Part shown: in pieces, positions 1-12,300 of the stretch
Layout of the letters: each line of letters starts with the position of its first letter
Numbering within the stretch: the first letter of the stretch is position 1
Origin: Zingiber officinale
Taxonomy: Eukaryota > Streptophyta > Magnoliopsida > Zingiberales > Zingiberaceae
Direction: 5' to 3'
DNA length: 64,000 nt
Assembly: GCF_018446385.1 (NCBI RefSeq)
Contig: NW_024589882.1
Coordinates: 37,901-101,900, forward strand
Notes under the pieces: model-generated
Told to the model about the DNA's origin: nothing
The model's input: the letters and a program-made list of their open reading frames with translations, nothing else
Database searches by the model: none
Made by a program: the position numbers and the translations under genes

Positions 1-503
1 GACGATTTGCTCCCTGTAGGTTACACGGATTCATATTTCCAATCAGATAGGGACAACAATAAGTCTACATCAGGCTATGTGTTTACTTTAGGAGGTGGAG
101 CCATTTCATGGAGGAGTGTTAAGCAGAAATGCGTTTCGAACTCAACCATGGAATCTGAGTATGTAGCAACCTCTGAGGCAGCTAAAGAAGCAGTATGGCT
201 CAGGAACTTTCTAATGGACTTAGATGTGATTCCTGGTTTGCCTAAAATCATCACAATTTATTGTGATAATAGCGGTGCAGTTGCAAACTCGAAGGAACCA
301 CGAGCTCATAAGGCAAGTAAACATATAGAGCGCAGTACCACCTGATACGAGATATCGTGAAGCGAGGAGAAGTTGTCATCGCCAAGATTGCATCAGCGGA
401 TAACCTGGCAGATCCTTTCACTAAGGCCCTTCCGGCGAAAGCTTTCGATCGGCATGTGGAGGGAATGAGAATCAGATGTATGGTAGATGATATGGCAGCT
501 TAG
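1..503 (+). pseudogene. Ty1/copia RNase H domain, 3' end of pol (frameshifted)
   Basis: The reading frame from base 7 shows the copia RNase H signature: [20 protein letters not shown], then [17 protein letters not shown] and [20 protein letters not shown]. It matches the better preserved copy at 57288-57809 on the minus strand. Around 333 one A is missing relative to that copy (CGCAGTACC against CGCAAGTACC), which breaks the frame just before the conserved YHLIRDIV segment. The remaining codons run on in another frame to a TAG at 501-503. RNase H removes the RNA template during reverse transcription. The rest of this element lies left of the window. Confidence 0.9.
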
Positions 504-513
504 TCATTAGTAT

Positions 514-524
514 AAGTGGGAGAT
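514..524 (+). other. Copia polypurine tract
   Basis: AAGTGGGAGAT lies directly before the LTR start TGTTGG. This is the expected position of the plus-strand primer of an LTR retrotransposon. The same tract occurs inverted at 57267-57277. Confidence 0.8.
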
Positions 525-1302
525 TGTTGGAGTGTATACTGAAAGCCTAAGCTTTTGTAAACATTTATTTTGAATAAAGAATCACATTTGGTCAAATTAT
601 CTACATTTGTTTGTAGTTGTTCAATTAATTTATATTGTAGATAACATAGTATGTGGTGTCACATGCAGAAGATGATGTTATCAGTACCTTATAAATTATA
701 AACAGTAGCTCACGACCAAAATGGAAAGGAACAAACCATTTGAAGGTCGTAGTATAATTAGGAATTAGTTTATCTTAACTATATAATTACACTAGTACAC
801 TTAGAGTATATTGAGTAGGACCATTAAAGGTCGTTTCTTTTATACTGACTTTATAAAGAAATAAAGACCTCAGTTATTATGGAAGTGTGTACTCTTAATC
901 CTAATATAATAACAAGCACATATATTTGATATTTATTTCTTTAATTTATCAATGGGTGAGATTTAGTTCGATGAATCAATAAGCCCGATAAGTTGGGAAA
1001 TGATATCACTTATAGTGTGTGTTGTTGATTATAGAAGGAAACTGTGTCCTAGAGATACTAGGTTGATAATGTCCCCAAGAGGAGCTCATAAGGATTGTCA
1101 TGTTAAACCCTGCAGGTGGACTTAGTCCGACATGATGATAAGGTTGAGTGGTATTACTCTTGGACTAAGATATTAATTAAATGAGTTGTCAGTAACTCAC
1201 TTAATTAGTGAACATTCGATATCTTAAACACAGGGAGACTAACACACTCATAATAAGAAGGAGTCCAAAAAAATGTAATTTGGGATTGGTACGGTAGTTC
1301 AA
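525..1302 (+). repeat. Copia 3' LTR, truncated
   Basis: It begins TGTTGGAGTGTATACT and is collinear with the first ~780 bases of the other copia LTRs in the window (inverted at 44770 and 57266, direct at 34846). Similarity stops after GGTAGTTCAA at 1302. A full LTR of this family is about 2.4-2.6 kb, so roughly two thirds are missing. No terminal CA or target duplication is visible. Confidence 0.85.
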
Positions 1303-1505
1303 CCCAATAATTTCCTGCTACTTCCTGTCAAAAGAAACAATAAAATACTATTGTTTTTCAAGCTAGAATGACTTGCTGATGGGTACGACAAGGACTGAAA
1401 TTTTGCTCACCAATGCTCTATCATGTTTGCTCACATATACCTCCTTTCCTTGTGTGAACAAACTGATGAGATGTATTGATGATTATGTTTTTCTTTAATT
1501 TTTAG
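1303..1505. other. Junction region, no gene recognised
   Basis: This is unique sequence between the broken LTR and the first recognisable DUF639 exon. It is probably the intron before that exon, since a T-rich stretch and an AG acceptor end it. Nothing else is visible. Confidence 0.4.
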
Positions 1506-2578
1506 TTCTATCGAGTACTTGGAGAAGCAGGAAACACCAACAGGAGTTGAGTTTTCTAAGAATGAATTCATTCTTCATGTTGAGGGCACTTCATGGACAC
1601 ACAGAGTGGTGAGGCACATCAGAACAACTAGTTGGCCAGGTAATTTTTTATGGTTTCTCATTAATCTTCTGATCTATTGACACTATTTAAGGTGTTATCT
1701 CTTAGTCGTGATTATAAAATTTGTCATTTCTATTAATTTGATATTGTGTGCTAGGAAGATTTACCCTTACCAATCAGGCTCTCTACTTTGAGGCATCCGG
1801 AGTAATGTCATATGAAACTGCTGTAAAAATCGATCTTTCAAGAGCAGATGCTGATCAAGTTAAACCAACCTCAACTGGGCCATGGGGTGCTCCCTTGTTT
1901 GACAAAGCAATAGCATACGAGACGTCTGAATTGTAATTCATTTACTAATCTTCATTATGAACATCATCAGCTTGAATGTTATGACATATCTCTAGGACAA
2001 TCGATGTAATCTTTCTATAACTTTGCAGATCAGAACCCTTGGTGATAGAGTTCCCTGAGATGACTAGTTCCACTAGACGTGACCACTGGCTTACTCTAAT
2101 AAAAGAAGTCATCTTGCTCCACCGCTTCATATTGAAATTTGATATTCAAAACCCTATACAGGCATGGGAGATCCATGCTAGAAGCATTTTGGGGATCTTC
2201 AGGCTTCATGCAGCTCGGGAATTGCTGAGAATATCATCACTGTCTCCTGCAAACTTTTTGATTTTTTTGCTCTACGAGGAACTACCAAAGGGGGACTATG
2301 TTATGACAGAATTATCCAATACCATAAAGCAGAAAACTAGCCTAAGGCCATGTAGTGCAAATTCCATATTAAAGGGTTAAGCATCTACCATGTTGATTCC
2401 TTTTCCATGGAAAGAAGTCCTGAAGAAAACACGAACAATCAAACAGATTCTCTAATGTCTCTTGGGCCAACCATCAATCAAGGGAGGAAGCGAAGGAGGT
2501 TAGCGTAGCAAAAGCTACTGTTGAACAGATGAAAGGAGGAGGAATTGCGGATAGTCTTCTTGTTCTAGTTGTAAGATG
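1506..2578 (+). pseudogene. DUF639-family gene remnant (3' exons)
   Basis: Three exons are visible at 1506-1639, 1755-1932 and 2029-2380, all with GT-AG borders and matching phases. Recognisable pieces are SIEYLEKQETPTGVEFSKNE, GRFTLTNQALYFEASGV, TGPWGAPLFDKAI, EFPEMTSSTRRDHW and FLLYEELPKGDYV, the order typical of plant DUF639 proteins. These are roughly 650-700 residues long and of uncertain function. Exons for the N-terminal part are missing: the broken copia LTR lies only 200 bp upstream. The frame stops at 2380. A further in-frame-like piece around 2498-2578 (VAKATVEQMKGGGIADS) resembles the family's later part but is frame-disrupted. It is a truncated relic rather than a working gene. 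Confidence 0.8.
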
Positions 2579-5101
2579 AAAATTTGATATGTGCATGTGT
2601 CGACCATCCAGAGCTACAAGCTAATATTAATAGGGGATATTTCTTGTTAAATATTATTATTTTTCCTACAGAGGAGATGTTAAGTTCTTGATAAAACAAT
2701 ATTTGTTGAAGAAGCTTGTTGTTGTTAATTATCATAGTTATTTGTTGTTATGTAGTATTTATGGAGGCTTGGTTTACTTCTTGTAGTAAATAAAAGCAAT
2801 TCTAATCATCTTATCGTTTACTTCTGGTATATTATTAACCTGACTTATGTCTTCTTGTAACATGTAGAAGAAAATACCAGAGACAACTAGTGATTATGCT
2901 GCTAATCATATGTTGATTTCCTTTTCTTCTATGCATATTTGCTATTTTTGCTAATCGAAACGATTGAAAAGAGCCATTTCAGATCCAATGCAGATTTGAT
3001 ATCATTAAACCTTGGTATTTAAATTACTTTGAGTCATTTCAGTGTATAGTATACGAGAAGCAGCCAATCGCAATCTAATTAAAAGCACTTTTATCTTAGC
3101 TTCTCAGGAAACTTGACTTATCAGGAGGATTGCCACAATCACCGATCGAACCAATTCCTAATATACAATATCCTCACATTGCAAGATAACATTCCGAACA
3201 GTCCAAATGGCGAGGGAGATATTTGACCCCAATGTTTTCGACGCTATCCTCACTTGAAGTTATTGCCAGTCATACATGAAGGTTATTTCCCTAGAAATCT
3301 CTTTATCTATGCTACTTTCTATTCAAGAGTTACTGGACTTGACAAACTCAATAATGATAGACAATACGGAATAACTTAAGAATCATATCTAATTTTTTAA
3401 GCTGATTTTTTTTTATTTTTCATATATTGATAATCATGGAATAAATTAGATTAAACACCTCAAAGTTTGTCTTTAAATTGTTTGCTAGAGTTTTAGAATT
3501 GTCAAACATATCTTTAGGGTACGTTTCGTTGAGAATTATCTTTGATAATCTTAATTATCCATCTAAGATTATTAACGAAAATCCTATTTGATTTGATAAT
3601 CGATGATTTTTGAGTAATATTTCATGTTCGACACGTCAGCAAATTAAAGGAGCATGCACGGAAAATCTTGAAAAACTGAGATTTTTCTTAATTTCGAGGT
3701 TAACGAATTTTTTTTTATCCAAAATATATTCGGATAAAAGAAAAATGTGATAAAAATGGAAAACTTAAAAAAAATAAAAAATAAAAATTTAAAAAACATA
3801 AAAAAAGAAAAAGACGTTAAAAAAACATTAAAAAAATAGAAAAAACGTAAAAACTAATAAAAAATAATAAAAAGTGTAAAAAATAAAAAATAAAAAATAA
3901 AAAATAGAAAAAACATAAAAAAAATAATCATCATATAATCAAGATTATATATAATAACTTCAACCTTAATCTATTCTCTCAAAATATCATGGGCATTTTA
4001 AAAAAATAATAAAATAAAATTCCCCTAAAATTTATGATCTTCATTGATTTTTATAGTGTTGCCTTACTGTTTGTTTGTTTTCATATCTAATTTCATCTCC
4101 AGGAATCAAATGCATTAAGTACAATGGTCAATTTCTATTCCCCATTGCCTACGATGACATAAGGAAGTCAAAGCCATCAATTTGTGGTTGACCAAGTCGA
4201 TCCGCACCTGGTTGGTATGTTAATTTTTTATACTTTTATTGTCCTTTTTAAAAAAAAAGGTCGTGTTATTATTTTTATACTCGTCAACAGTGTGTTTGAA
4301 AATATACATATATTTTTGCATCAGTAGCTAGGTTATGTAATAAATCAATATTGCCGTGCTATGGAACATTTTTTTTTGTTGGTAAAATTTCTCTCTTTAC
4401 TTAATTTACCCTCGATTTTATATTAAGAAAATCATCAAAGTTTACATTTTTAGATTTGAAGTTCTGTTTTTTTTTTACCTTTATTTAAAAATTACAAAGA
4501 ACTAAAATTGATGAATTATCCTCAAGTGCCTGGCTTAATTTTAGAGAGAGAATCTGTTAGGTTCGGAGCGAAGTGAAAGACATATACTAAATTATAAATT
4601 TTTTCATGATACATATAGTTTTATAAAATAATATAAAAACTTATCTCGAATTCTCGATAGGCTTGAATGATATCACAGACAGATAAAAACCTCACGTGTG
4701 ACTCCTTTAGCGGTATCCATGTGTACTAGATCACGAACTCGATACGATTCGTTAGGTGCTAGCCTCTTAAATCTAAAACCTTGCAAGAAGGATTTCCAGA
4801 ATTTCGATGGAAAAAAATGAATGTTGCAAAAAGAAGAGAAGAAATTTATCATTTGAATTTTTCCGAGAATGACTACTTATAATCTCTAAGAAATACAAAG
4901 AGTTAAATTATTAATTAATTCAACATTTATGATATTTATTATGATAACACTTAAAATTTTTCATTAATCATTATTATGATGATTTTTCGAATTCGTCAAC
5001 TGAATACAAACTATATGTTTGTACTTTTGCGTCATCAATTGTTCATTTGATCTCTTAAACCGGCATATATTATTAATTAACTTCGACATGTTAAACAATG
5101 T
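2579..5101. other. AT-rich intergenic DNA
   Basis: No coding region is supported. About 3690-3940 is an A-rich low-complexity stretch of repeated AAAAATA-type units. The stretch about 4198-4540 (GGTTGGTATGTTAAT and following) is diverged but alignable with about 25485-25760, so the two share an old dispersed repeat. Confidence 0.5.
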
Positions 5102-5645
5102 ATATTTTTATTGAGTTTTTAACTCGACGTGAGGCACAATTGTGTGCTGCTATATATATATACACTGCACTTGTTCTTCTCCTTTCATCAAATTAATTTT
5201 GATTGCAAATGATTCCATCTGGAAGTTGAGTCGGATGAAGGCGGGTGTTATTGTACGGAAAGTTGACAAAAAGTCGTTGAAGCCTGGGATCCCCCTCGAA
5301 AGGCTAGCACGACGGCTGACGAAGAAAGATGACCAGGACGATGACGCTGTCGCTCTGCACACACTCAGACGAGCCCACCAGTCGTTAGAGACCATAAACC
5401 AGGGAAAAAGTCCCCGGATTAGGCCCTCCGACGCTCAAGTCAGGTGCTTTTTCCCCAGAAAGCACAGAGAAAGGATGAAAAGTAAAGACTAGTGAGAAAT
5501 GGTGAGTGAGCGTACCTGCGTAAGGGACAAAGCATCCCTTTTTATACTACAACGGAAGTTTCTGGGTCTGACGGGTGTCAGGGAATGTTGGCTGTCAGAC
5601 TTTGTCTGGCGGTGGATGACAGGTGACATCAGGACAGATCCAGCA
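5102..5645. repeat. LTR-like repeat fragment
   Basis: GC-richer than its surroundings. It contains CTCCGACGCTCAAGTCAG at about 5427-5445, also found slightly altered near 27150 and 29012. In each case G+C-rich sequence and then a TATA-like stretch and TGTTGG/TGTCAG words follow. This is the look of an old LTR. No ends or target duplication could be fixed. The open frames here (5142-5492 and shadows) match no known protein. Confidence 0.35.
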
Positions 5646-6572
5646 TGTTGGTTAGTCCTAGGAAGATCGTACCGGTTCCACTGTAGAAAAATTTTGTACA
5701 AGTGTCGAACCTTTCCTAAATAATCTATTGTGTTCTTTAGAAGTTAAATTAGGAATCGCAGACGGAACTTAACATCATTGATTGCAAATTTAACTTATTT
5801 GTTCTTAATGGTTTAGATTTGGATCACAAACGGAACTTAACACTATTGATCCAAATCCACCTATGTTATAAATTCCATTAAATATTAATTTCCAAAATTG
5901 ACTTCCAATACTGCATGACGAGACACATGGCCTTCTTGGGTATGGGAGCATCCACCACCGCCTAGGCAAAACCTTTTAAGGAAAACGAATATTTAATTTC
6001 CTTATATAACTCTAGGTTTAACCAAAAGGAACAATCGAATCACAAATTCAAAAAATAAAAAAAAACACAACTTCGAAACAAATCCGAAAAACTAGAATCT
6101 AATGCCTCTTGTGTTTGAAATTCTTACAAAGAGAAATAACTAGCATGATGCGGAAAACAATAATTAATTATACCTTCTCTTTGTATGCTAATAACCTCGA
6201 GTTCTTCTTCCGTATTCCTCGCCTCGCCTTGGACGTCGTGTGGGCGACAATCGTCCAAGATGAACACCACCCAAAGAACTTCTTCTCCTTCTTCTAAGTT
6301 TTGGCCACCACAACCACAAGGAAGCAAAAGAGAGCAAAGGGAAAAGAGAGGGAGAGAGGGGCCGACCACCAAGAGAATAAGAATTGATATCTCATGAGAC
6401 CTCCCCTCCCCTTCTTTTATATTATTTGCCCAAGGCAAATAAGGAAAGACTTTTTACAAAAATTAAAATCTTCCTCTTGTTTTTCCTTGTCCCTTTTATT
6501 TTTCCTTTTCTTTCCTCTTGATTTAATCAATCACCAATCATTTATTGGTTTTATTTGATTGCCCGGCCCCTT
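5646..6572 (-). repeat. Copia LTR fragment (3' part, inverted)
   Basis: It starts TGTTGGTTAGTCCTAGGAAG and aligns, inverted, with the 3' part of the full LTR at 34846-37424, through CCGGCCCCTTCAC. It abuts non-retroelement DNA on its left, without a primer-binding site, so it was a solo LTR or the end of an element. It is cut on the right by the CACTA element. The piece at 23782-24300 would be the other end of the same LTR type, with about 1 kb of LTR missing between them. Confidence 0.75.
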
Positions 6573-6800
6573 CACTACAACAAAATCGCTCATAGACATC
6601 AGTGGAACAACAACAATTTTAAGCAAAAACCGATGTCTTTGAGTATTTTACATCGGGTTTTTCCAAAAACCGATGTCTATGAGTACAGATTTTCGCTAAT
6701 AGACATCGGTTTTTTTAGCCGATGTCTATGAGCGCCTTTTTTTCATTAATAGACACCGATTTTAACCGCGGTTTTTAAAACCGGTGTCTATGAACTAAAA
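6573..6800. repeat. CACTA terminal and subterminal repeats, left arm
   Basis: The terminal repeat CACTACAACAAAAT is followed by several copies of the subterminal motif ACCGATGTCTATGAG and its inverse CATAGACATCGG. Such arrays bind the TnpA-type protein in En/Spm elements (family knowledge). Confidence 0.8.
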
Positions 6801-6970
6801 TTCTGGCGGACTTTCTTAGCGCCCTTTCTTTTGGGTTTCTCCTCGCCTTGGATGAAGCAACCAGCCAATTTATCTCCTCGCCTTGGGTTTCTCCTCTTCC
6901 TTTGATCCCATTTCTCGCTCCCTCTTCCCCCTTCTTTTGTTCCTTTTCATTCCGTCGATCTGTTGGCCAG

Positions 6971-7279
6971 ATGAAGAAAGGCCGAGTTCTGGTGGAGCCA
7001 GCGGCGGCAGTAGCGGAGACGCGGTTCCGCGACGTGCAGAAGCGGCCGTGGGGGCGGTTCGCGGCCGAGATCAGGGACCCCTGGAAGAAGGTCAGGGTGT
7101 GGCTCGGAACCTTCGACTCGGCCGAGGCTGCCGCTCTGGCCTACGACTCCGCCGCTCACGCGTTCCGTGGTTCCAAGGCCAAGACCAACTTTCCCCTAGC
7201 CGCCGCCGCCGCTGCGTCTCCCACCCCTACTCCTGCATTCCGCTGCCCTCCCTCCGCTGACCCAACCCTAGGGTTTTGA
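6971..7279 (+). pseudogene. Captured AP2/ERF DNA-binding domain fragment
   Basis: The frame from the ATG at 6971 contains [17 protein letters not shown] and [18 protein letters not shown], followed by [11 protein letters not shown], a nearly complete AP2/ERF domain (about 58 residues) of an ethylene-response-factor-type transcription factor. The usual YRGVR start reads FRDVQ here, changing residues that normally contact DNA. After an alanine/proline tail the frame ends at 7279, without a recognisable C-terminal motif such as EAR. The frame is also open upstream to an ATG at 6848, close behind the transposon's subterminal repeats. It lies inside the CACTA element 90 bp before a ribosomal P2 fragment, so it is read as a captured fragment. 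Expression cannot be judged. Confidence 0.85.
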
Positions 7280-7388
7280 TAAGATACAAATTGGAATTAA
7301 GCCGACCCACCTCATTCTACGCACTCATCACCGAGAGGTCCGAGACCTTGCAACAGCGGCATCGTCGTCTGCAAATCTCGAAGCGAAG

Positions 7389-7776
7389 ATGAAAATTGTG
7401 GCGGCTTATCTCCTGGTCGTCCTCGGCGGCAACCCCAACCCCTCCGCCGATGATATCAGATCCATCCTTGAATCAGGTCGAACTCTCTTCCCTCTCATAT
7501 TTATCTTGGTTTCATTTCGGTGATCCTTGTTTCTTGCTTGTAGTGGGAGCGGAGGCAGAGGATAAGAGGATCAACCACTTCCTCGCGGAAGTCAAGGGCA
7601 AGGACATAACGGAAGTCATCGCTGCCGGCCGGGAGAAGTTCGCTTCCGTGCCCTCCGGTGGCTCTGTGGCTGCCATCGGGGTCGCCGCCCCTGGTAGCGG
7701 CGGCGCGGGCGGCGCCCCAGCTGCAGAGGAGCCTAAGAAGGAGGAGAAGGTGGAGGAGAAGGAGGAATCCGACGAG
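7389..7776 (+). pseudogene. Captured 60S acidic ribosomal protein P2 fragment
   Basis: Exon 1 (7389-7476) gives MKIVAAYLLVVLGGNPNPSA followed by DDIRSILES. A GT-AG intron is followed by exon 2 (7544-7776), which reads VGAEAEDKRINHFLAEVKGK, DITEVIAAGREKFASVPSGG and an acidic KKEEKVEEKEESDE tail. This is the stalk protein P2 of the large ribosomal subunit. The last short exon encoding the invariant DMGFSLFD-type C-terminus, which contacts translation factors, is absent; after the donor GTGAAA unrelated sequence follows. With intron retained and 3' end cut, it is a DNA-level capture rather than a retrocopy. Confidence 0.9.
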
Positions 7777-8660
7777 GTGAAACTCCCTGTCTTTCCCTCC
7801 CGCAAATTTTCGTTTCCGACATAAATTTGTGGTTTTTTTTCTTTCTCGTTTCCAATTTCTGTTTTTGGAAAACACAAGCTATGGAGATTGGTTTGATTGC
7901 TATTTGTTGTAAGTTTTGAAGGTAATGGCAATCTTTTTTATTTTATATACTAGCATATCACTTAAACGGCTACAAGTATGCCACTTTTTCCAAATTTAAT
8001 AGCACATGGTAAAGTCCTATCTTGTGATCAAGGTTCACAAAGCATATACAGAGGCATAAAGTCATGCAGACAAAGACTGAATATTGTTAGTAAAGTGCAT
8101 AAACTCTCAAGTATTTGGATTAATTAGAGTTGAAGATGTAAGGGGTGGAGGGAAAAAGGAAATCTTTGTTAGTATTAATGATAAGTCGCCATGATGATTA
8201 CCATTGTTATTGCTAAATTTGTTGATCTCCTATGTTTAACTCATACCTCAAGTATGTAATTAAATGGTTTAATTTCATACTTTTTCGTATTGTTGTGCAT
8301 ACGTAGGATTTTGTTTCTCTGCAGGGAGTTAGATGAGTGGTTTATAGACACCTAGTTGCATCTCTTATTTTCCTCTACATGTATGCACATTTTTTGACAT
8401 CGGTTGGCAATTCATGTGTATTTATCTTTATTTTAACATACTTCTAACTTTTAACTATGACCAGTGCTTCTTGAATTATCTTTGAAGGTTTGGAATCTTC
8501 AACCCAGCAGTCGTGTATGATCACCTGGGAGAAATTTATTCAGCACTTATTCTGGGAAGCTTAGTGTTCTGCATTTTGTTATACTTGAAAGTGAGCTTCT
8601 GTAAATTTCAATCTAGCTTTTCCTATGGTTATTACTGTCCTTTGTTCCTAATTTGAGAGC
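7777..8660. other. Captured or filler DNA, no gene recognised
   Basis: Noncoding, AT-rich sequence between the P2 fragment and the TPX2-like exons. It is probably intron or flank brought in with one of the captured genes. A possible acceptor (CTCTGCAG, about 8318-8325) was seen but no recognisable exon follows. Confidence 0.4.
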
Positions 8661-9177
8661 AAGGAAAGGAGTAGCAACACTAAGCAGTTCAAAGAATTTA
8701 ACTGCTACGAGAACTGTTTCAATTCAAAAACCATCTGTTTTAAAGGAGAAAAGCAAGTTGTCCTCTGGCCAACCTTCAAAAAATGCTAAGAATGTGACCA
8801 AGTAAGGATTTCGATTTTGCAGATATTCTATCATGAATTACCATGACATGTTTTTATCTATAACTGGTGTCCTGGTAGTGTTGCTGCAAAGAATATAACG
8901 TCTATTGGAATTGCACAAGAAAATCAAGCTATTAAAAGGCAAAAGCTGGATGATGGAAGATCCAAACAGGTTAATACTTTTGAAATATTTTTTCTAATAA
9001 CCTTTTTTTACTTGGGACAGTATAATTATTAATATTTCATTTTGATATGGTCATAAATAGATACACAATTTGAAAAATAGAGTTCTACTCCATAAGTCGA
9101 GATTGGGTTTAGCTAGTGCTCCTGACGTGCACTCCTCTGGTGCTAAAGTTGGCCAGGGAGAGAAACCATTGCAGCAG
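8661..9177 (+). pseudogene. Captured exons, possibly TPX2-like microtubule protein
   Basis: Three exons with matching phases, 8661-8811, 8879-8969 and 9061-9177, read open across GT-AG introns. They give a basic, serine-rich sequence including VATLSSSKNLTATRT, QENQAIKRQKLDDGRSKQ and LLHKSRLGLASA. The composition and the QAIKRQKL-type segment resemble the middle of plant TPX2 (spindle assembly factor) proteins, but this is from memory and tentative. No start or stop is present. It is a fragment between the P2 and NIPA pieces, in the same orientation as both. Confidence 0.4.
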
Positions 9178-9374
9178 GTACATGATAATATGGTCAACTT
9201 TATTCTTCTGATAATTAGATGAGTGTTGAAACCATTCAGTAAGACCTTCATTTGCTCATGCATCATCATCTTTAGGATGATGCAGATTGAGTCAAACAAA
9301 GACTCTCCTTTCTTTGCCCTAGCCTTTCCCAGAGGCAATCGAATAATGGAGTCTGCTTTTTTTTGGTTGTCTAA

Positions 9375-12300
9375 GGCGGAGGCGGGTATGGATATTTGCT
9401 GGAACCTCTATGGTGGATCGGGATGGTCACCAGTAAGCACCCTTTTCCTTCAATTACTCTCACCTTTCTTATTTTAATTTGTCTACTGGATTTTTTTTTT
9501 CAGTGATAATAGGTGAAATTGTGAATTTTGTTGCATACATCTTTGCCCCAGCTGTCCTTGTTACACCACTGGGTGCGTTGAGCATCATTGTGAGGTAAGA
9601 GTTGCCAAATTTTGTAGATCGAGGGGGCACATATTTTAATTAATGGTAAGAAATATTTTTCATGCTGAGAAATGGTGGGTGTAGTGCCGTTTTGGCCCAT
9701 TTCATTTTGAAAGAGAGATTGCAGAGGATGGGTGTCTTGGGTTGCGTGCTCTGCATTGTGGGTTCGACAGTCATCGTGCTCCATGCCCCAGAGGAAAAGA
9801 CGCCGAGTTCTGTTGAGCAAATTTGGGATTTGGCAACCCAGCCTGGTATTCTGTAATGATTATTATGTGATTGATATATTGTATATATAATTTAGATGCC
9901 TTTGCGATTCAATCTACCTGCTAGATTTTCATGTAAATGCGTATCTGATCCATGATATATTCCTTGTTTTCCCAGCCTTTCTATTGTATACAGCATCTGC
10001 AGTTGCAGTATCCCTGGTGCTCATGTTGCATTGTGCTCCACGAGTCGGGCAAACAAACATACTGGTTTACTTGGGTATTTGCTCTGCCATTGGATCTCTG
10101 ACGGTAATGATTCTATGATGATTGTACTGCTATGTGTTTCTTTTCCTTGCTTTATTTAATTTCATTAGCTGTGCAGGTGATGAGTATTAAGGCCATAGGA
10201 ATAGCAATCAAGCTCACGTTAGATGGCATCAACCAAGCTGGTTACTTCCAGACATGGGTATTCGCTATGCTGGCAATCTCCTGCATTGTAATTCAATTGA
10301 ATTACTTGAACAAGGTTGGTAACTGAAGACTCGCTACGGCTTGATCTCACTCTGTTTGTTCTTTTAATATGCATGTTCTATGCACTACAAGATGTATGGT
10401 ATCTGTGTACAAAGTAAATTATGATCATACATGAACAAGTTAGGTTTCTATCTTTTCTTCATTTCACTATGTATCTATGTTGGAAGTAAATTATGATCAT
10501 ACACGATCAAGGTAGGTTTCTATCTTTTCTTATTTTTAGTGTGGTATCTATATAGGAAGTAAATTAAGATCATACATGATGAAGGTTGGTTTCTATCTTT
10601 TCTTCGTTTTTGCATTTTATAATTTTCTTCTTCCATTTTATCAAAATATTTTCATCTTTTTTGTACTCTAAGCTTGATATACAATGGCTTTTCTATTCCT
10701 AACATGAGGTCCAGCTCAGGGCTCCACGAATATTTTGCTAGATCAAGGTAGTTTATTTTTTATGATCAGAAATAGCAATCAGGGGTGACTTAAGGATTAG
10801 ATTATTATATAAGAAAAATTATAGCCTTTCATTTTAAACTTACACAAATATGTTTTATGGAAGACCCCATTTGTTTGAATATCATTATTCCTCAGAGAAG
10901 CTGCAAACAACTCGAACTGAAAACTTATATGTTCATGCTAAAAGACTGCAACTTGTGTATTTGGTATATTTCCTAGACAAAAGATAGACAATCTAAGTAA
11001 ATAGAAATAAATTCTGTGATTTGTCTCCATAATTTGGAAGACCTAGAAGAAAATTCTCAAACTTGTATCAAGTGTTTTGTGCTTAAATTATCCAAGAGCT
11101 TCTTCTTGTTGTGCAATGCGATTGAGTTGCATGTGACTTGCTTAATCAATATTTTCTTGTGGAAGGTCTATTAATCATTCAAATACATGATTTGGTTTTA
11201 TATCTAAAATATTTCTGTTTGTGGCACCAGGTTCCAAACTATTCTATTTGAGTGGTATACATTCAGCCCATTTAGCTATAATTCTCTAGTGCTGTTTAAG
11301 AAGACCTCTAGTATAATGAATTGCTGGTTAGATCTAGGTCTTGATCATCTGAAGCTAAAACTGACGCATTTGTATAATCTCTAGATAACATTAGAGGTGA
11401 TGACATTCAGCAAGTTCATTCGTGTTTTGTTTGAATTAATTTCCCTCCTCTTTTGTTGCTTCTAGATAGTTTTTGATGTTTCAAGGTGGTTCTGACAGTT
11501 TTAAGTTTGTTAGAAATTTATCAGTTGATTATATTTGCTCTGTTTTAAGGAGGTTCTATCTGCAGGGTGATCTTAGCTGTTACTGATCAATCTCTTATTA
11601 ATTTCAAAAAGAAAACTTTGGTTATATTGTTCAGCCATGAATGACAATCAGGTCAAGGTTTGCCCTTGAAACATATCTTTCAGTAATACACAGTTTAAAC
11701 TTTCCTCGATATGCTTTTGTTTGGTGCAGTTGTATTCTAGCACATGATTTGAGTGAAAGAAGTCTTCCAGATATATATGTATATAAGAATATACTGGAAG
11801 TCTTGAGAAAATATCAGTGGAAGAGAGCAATTAATATCCAGGTCCTATCATGATTAGGAAATACACTCCCTAACCCACATCGAGAGGAGTCTCAAGCACC
11901 AGAAGTACCCTTTGGGTTCTACACAAAAGGAGCCTTGCGACCAATGCTCTAACTAAATTTAGTTTATGAGCCTCCAAAAATGCTTCTACATTATGTCCAA
12001 CTTGAAAAATTAATTGCTCTCTTCCAAGTCAGATATGGATGTCAACCACTAGAGAGAGTTCTAAGGACAATTTGCCAACTTCTCTTGTTGGGAATGGACA
12101 TTGGAACTTGTACCAAAAGGTTCAAATTCATGAAATTCAATTGATGTTCCAACTTAAAATATAGGAGTTTATTGTCTTTGTTGGGCTTTGTTGTATGAGT
12201 TCTGAAAATAAATTAGTTTCCATTAATGTATTAGTGTATATTGCAATTTCAATTTGCATATAAGGTATTTATCTCTCAAATCCTAGCTATTTTACAAATT

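Noticed and set aside
5142-5492. 116-codon frame before the copia LTR
   Set aside because: No recognisable motif, overlapping frames on the other strand, and the region looks like LTR debris.
7501-7931. Minus-strand frames over the ribosomal P2 fragment
   Set aside because: Shadows of the GC-rich P2 exon 2, which matches a known protein on the plus strand.
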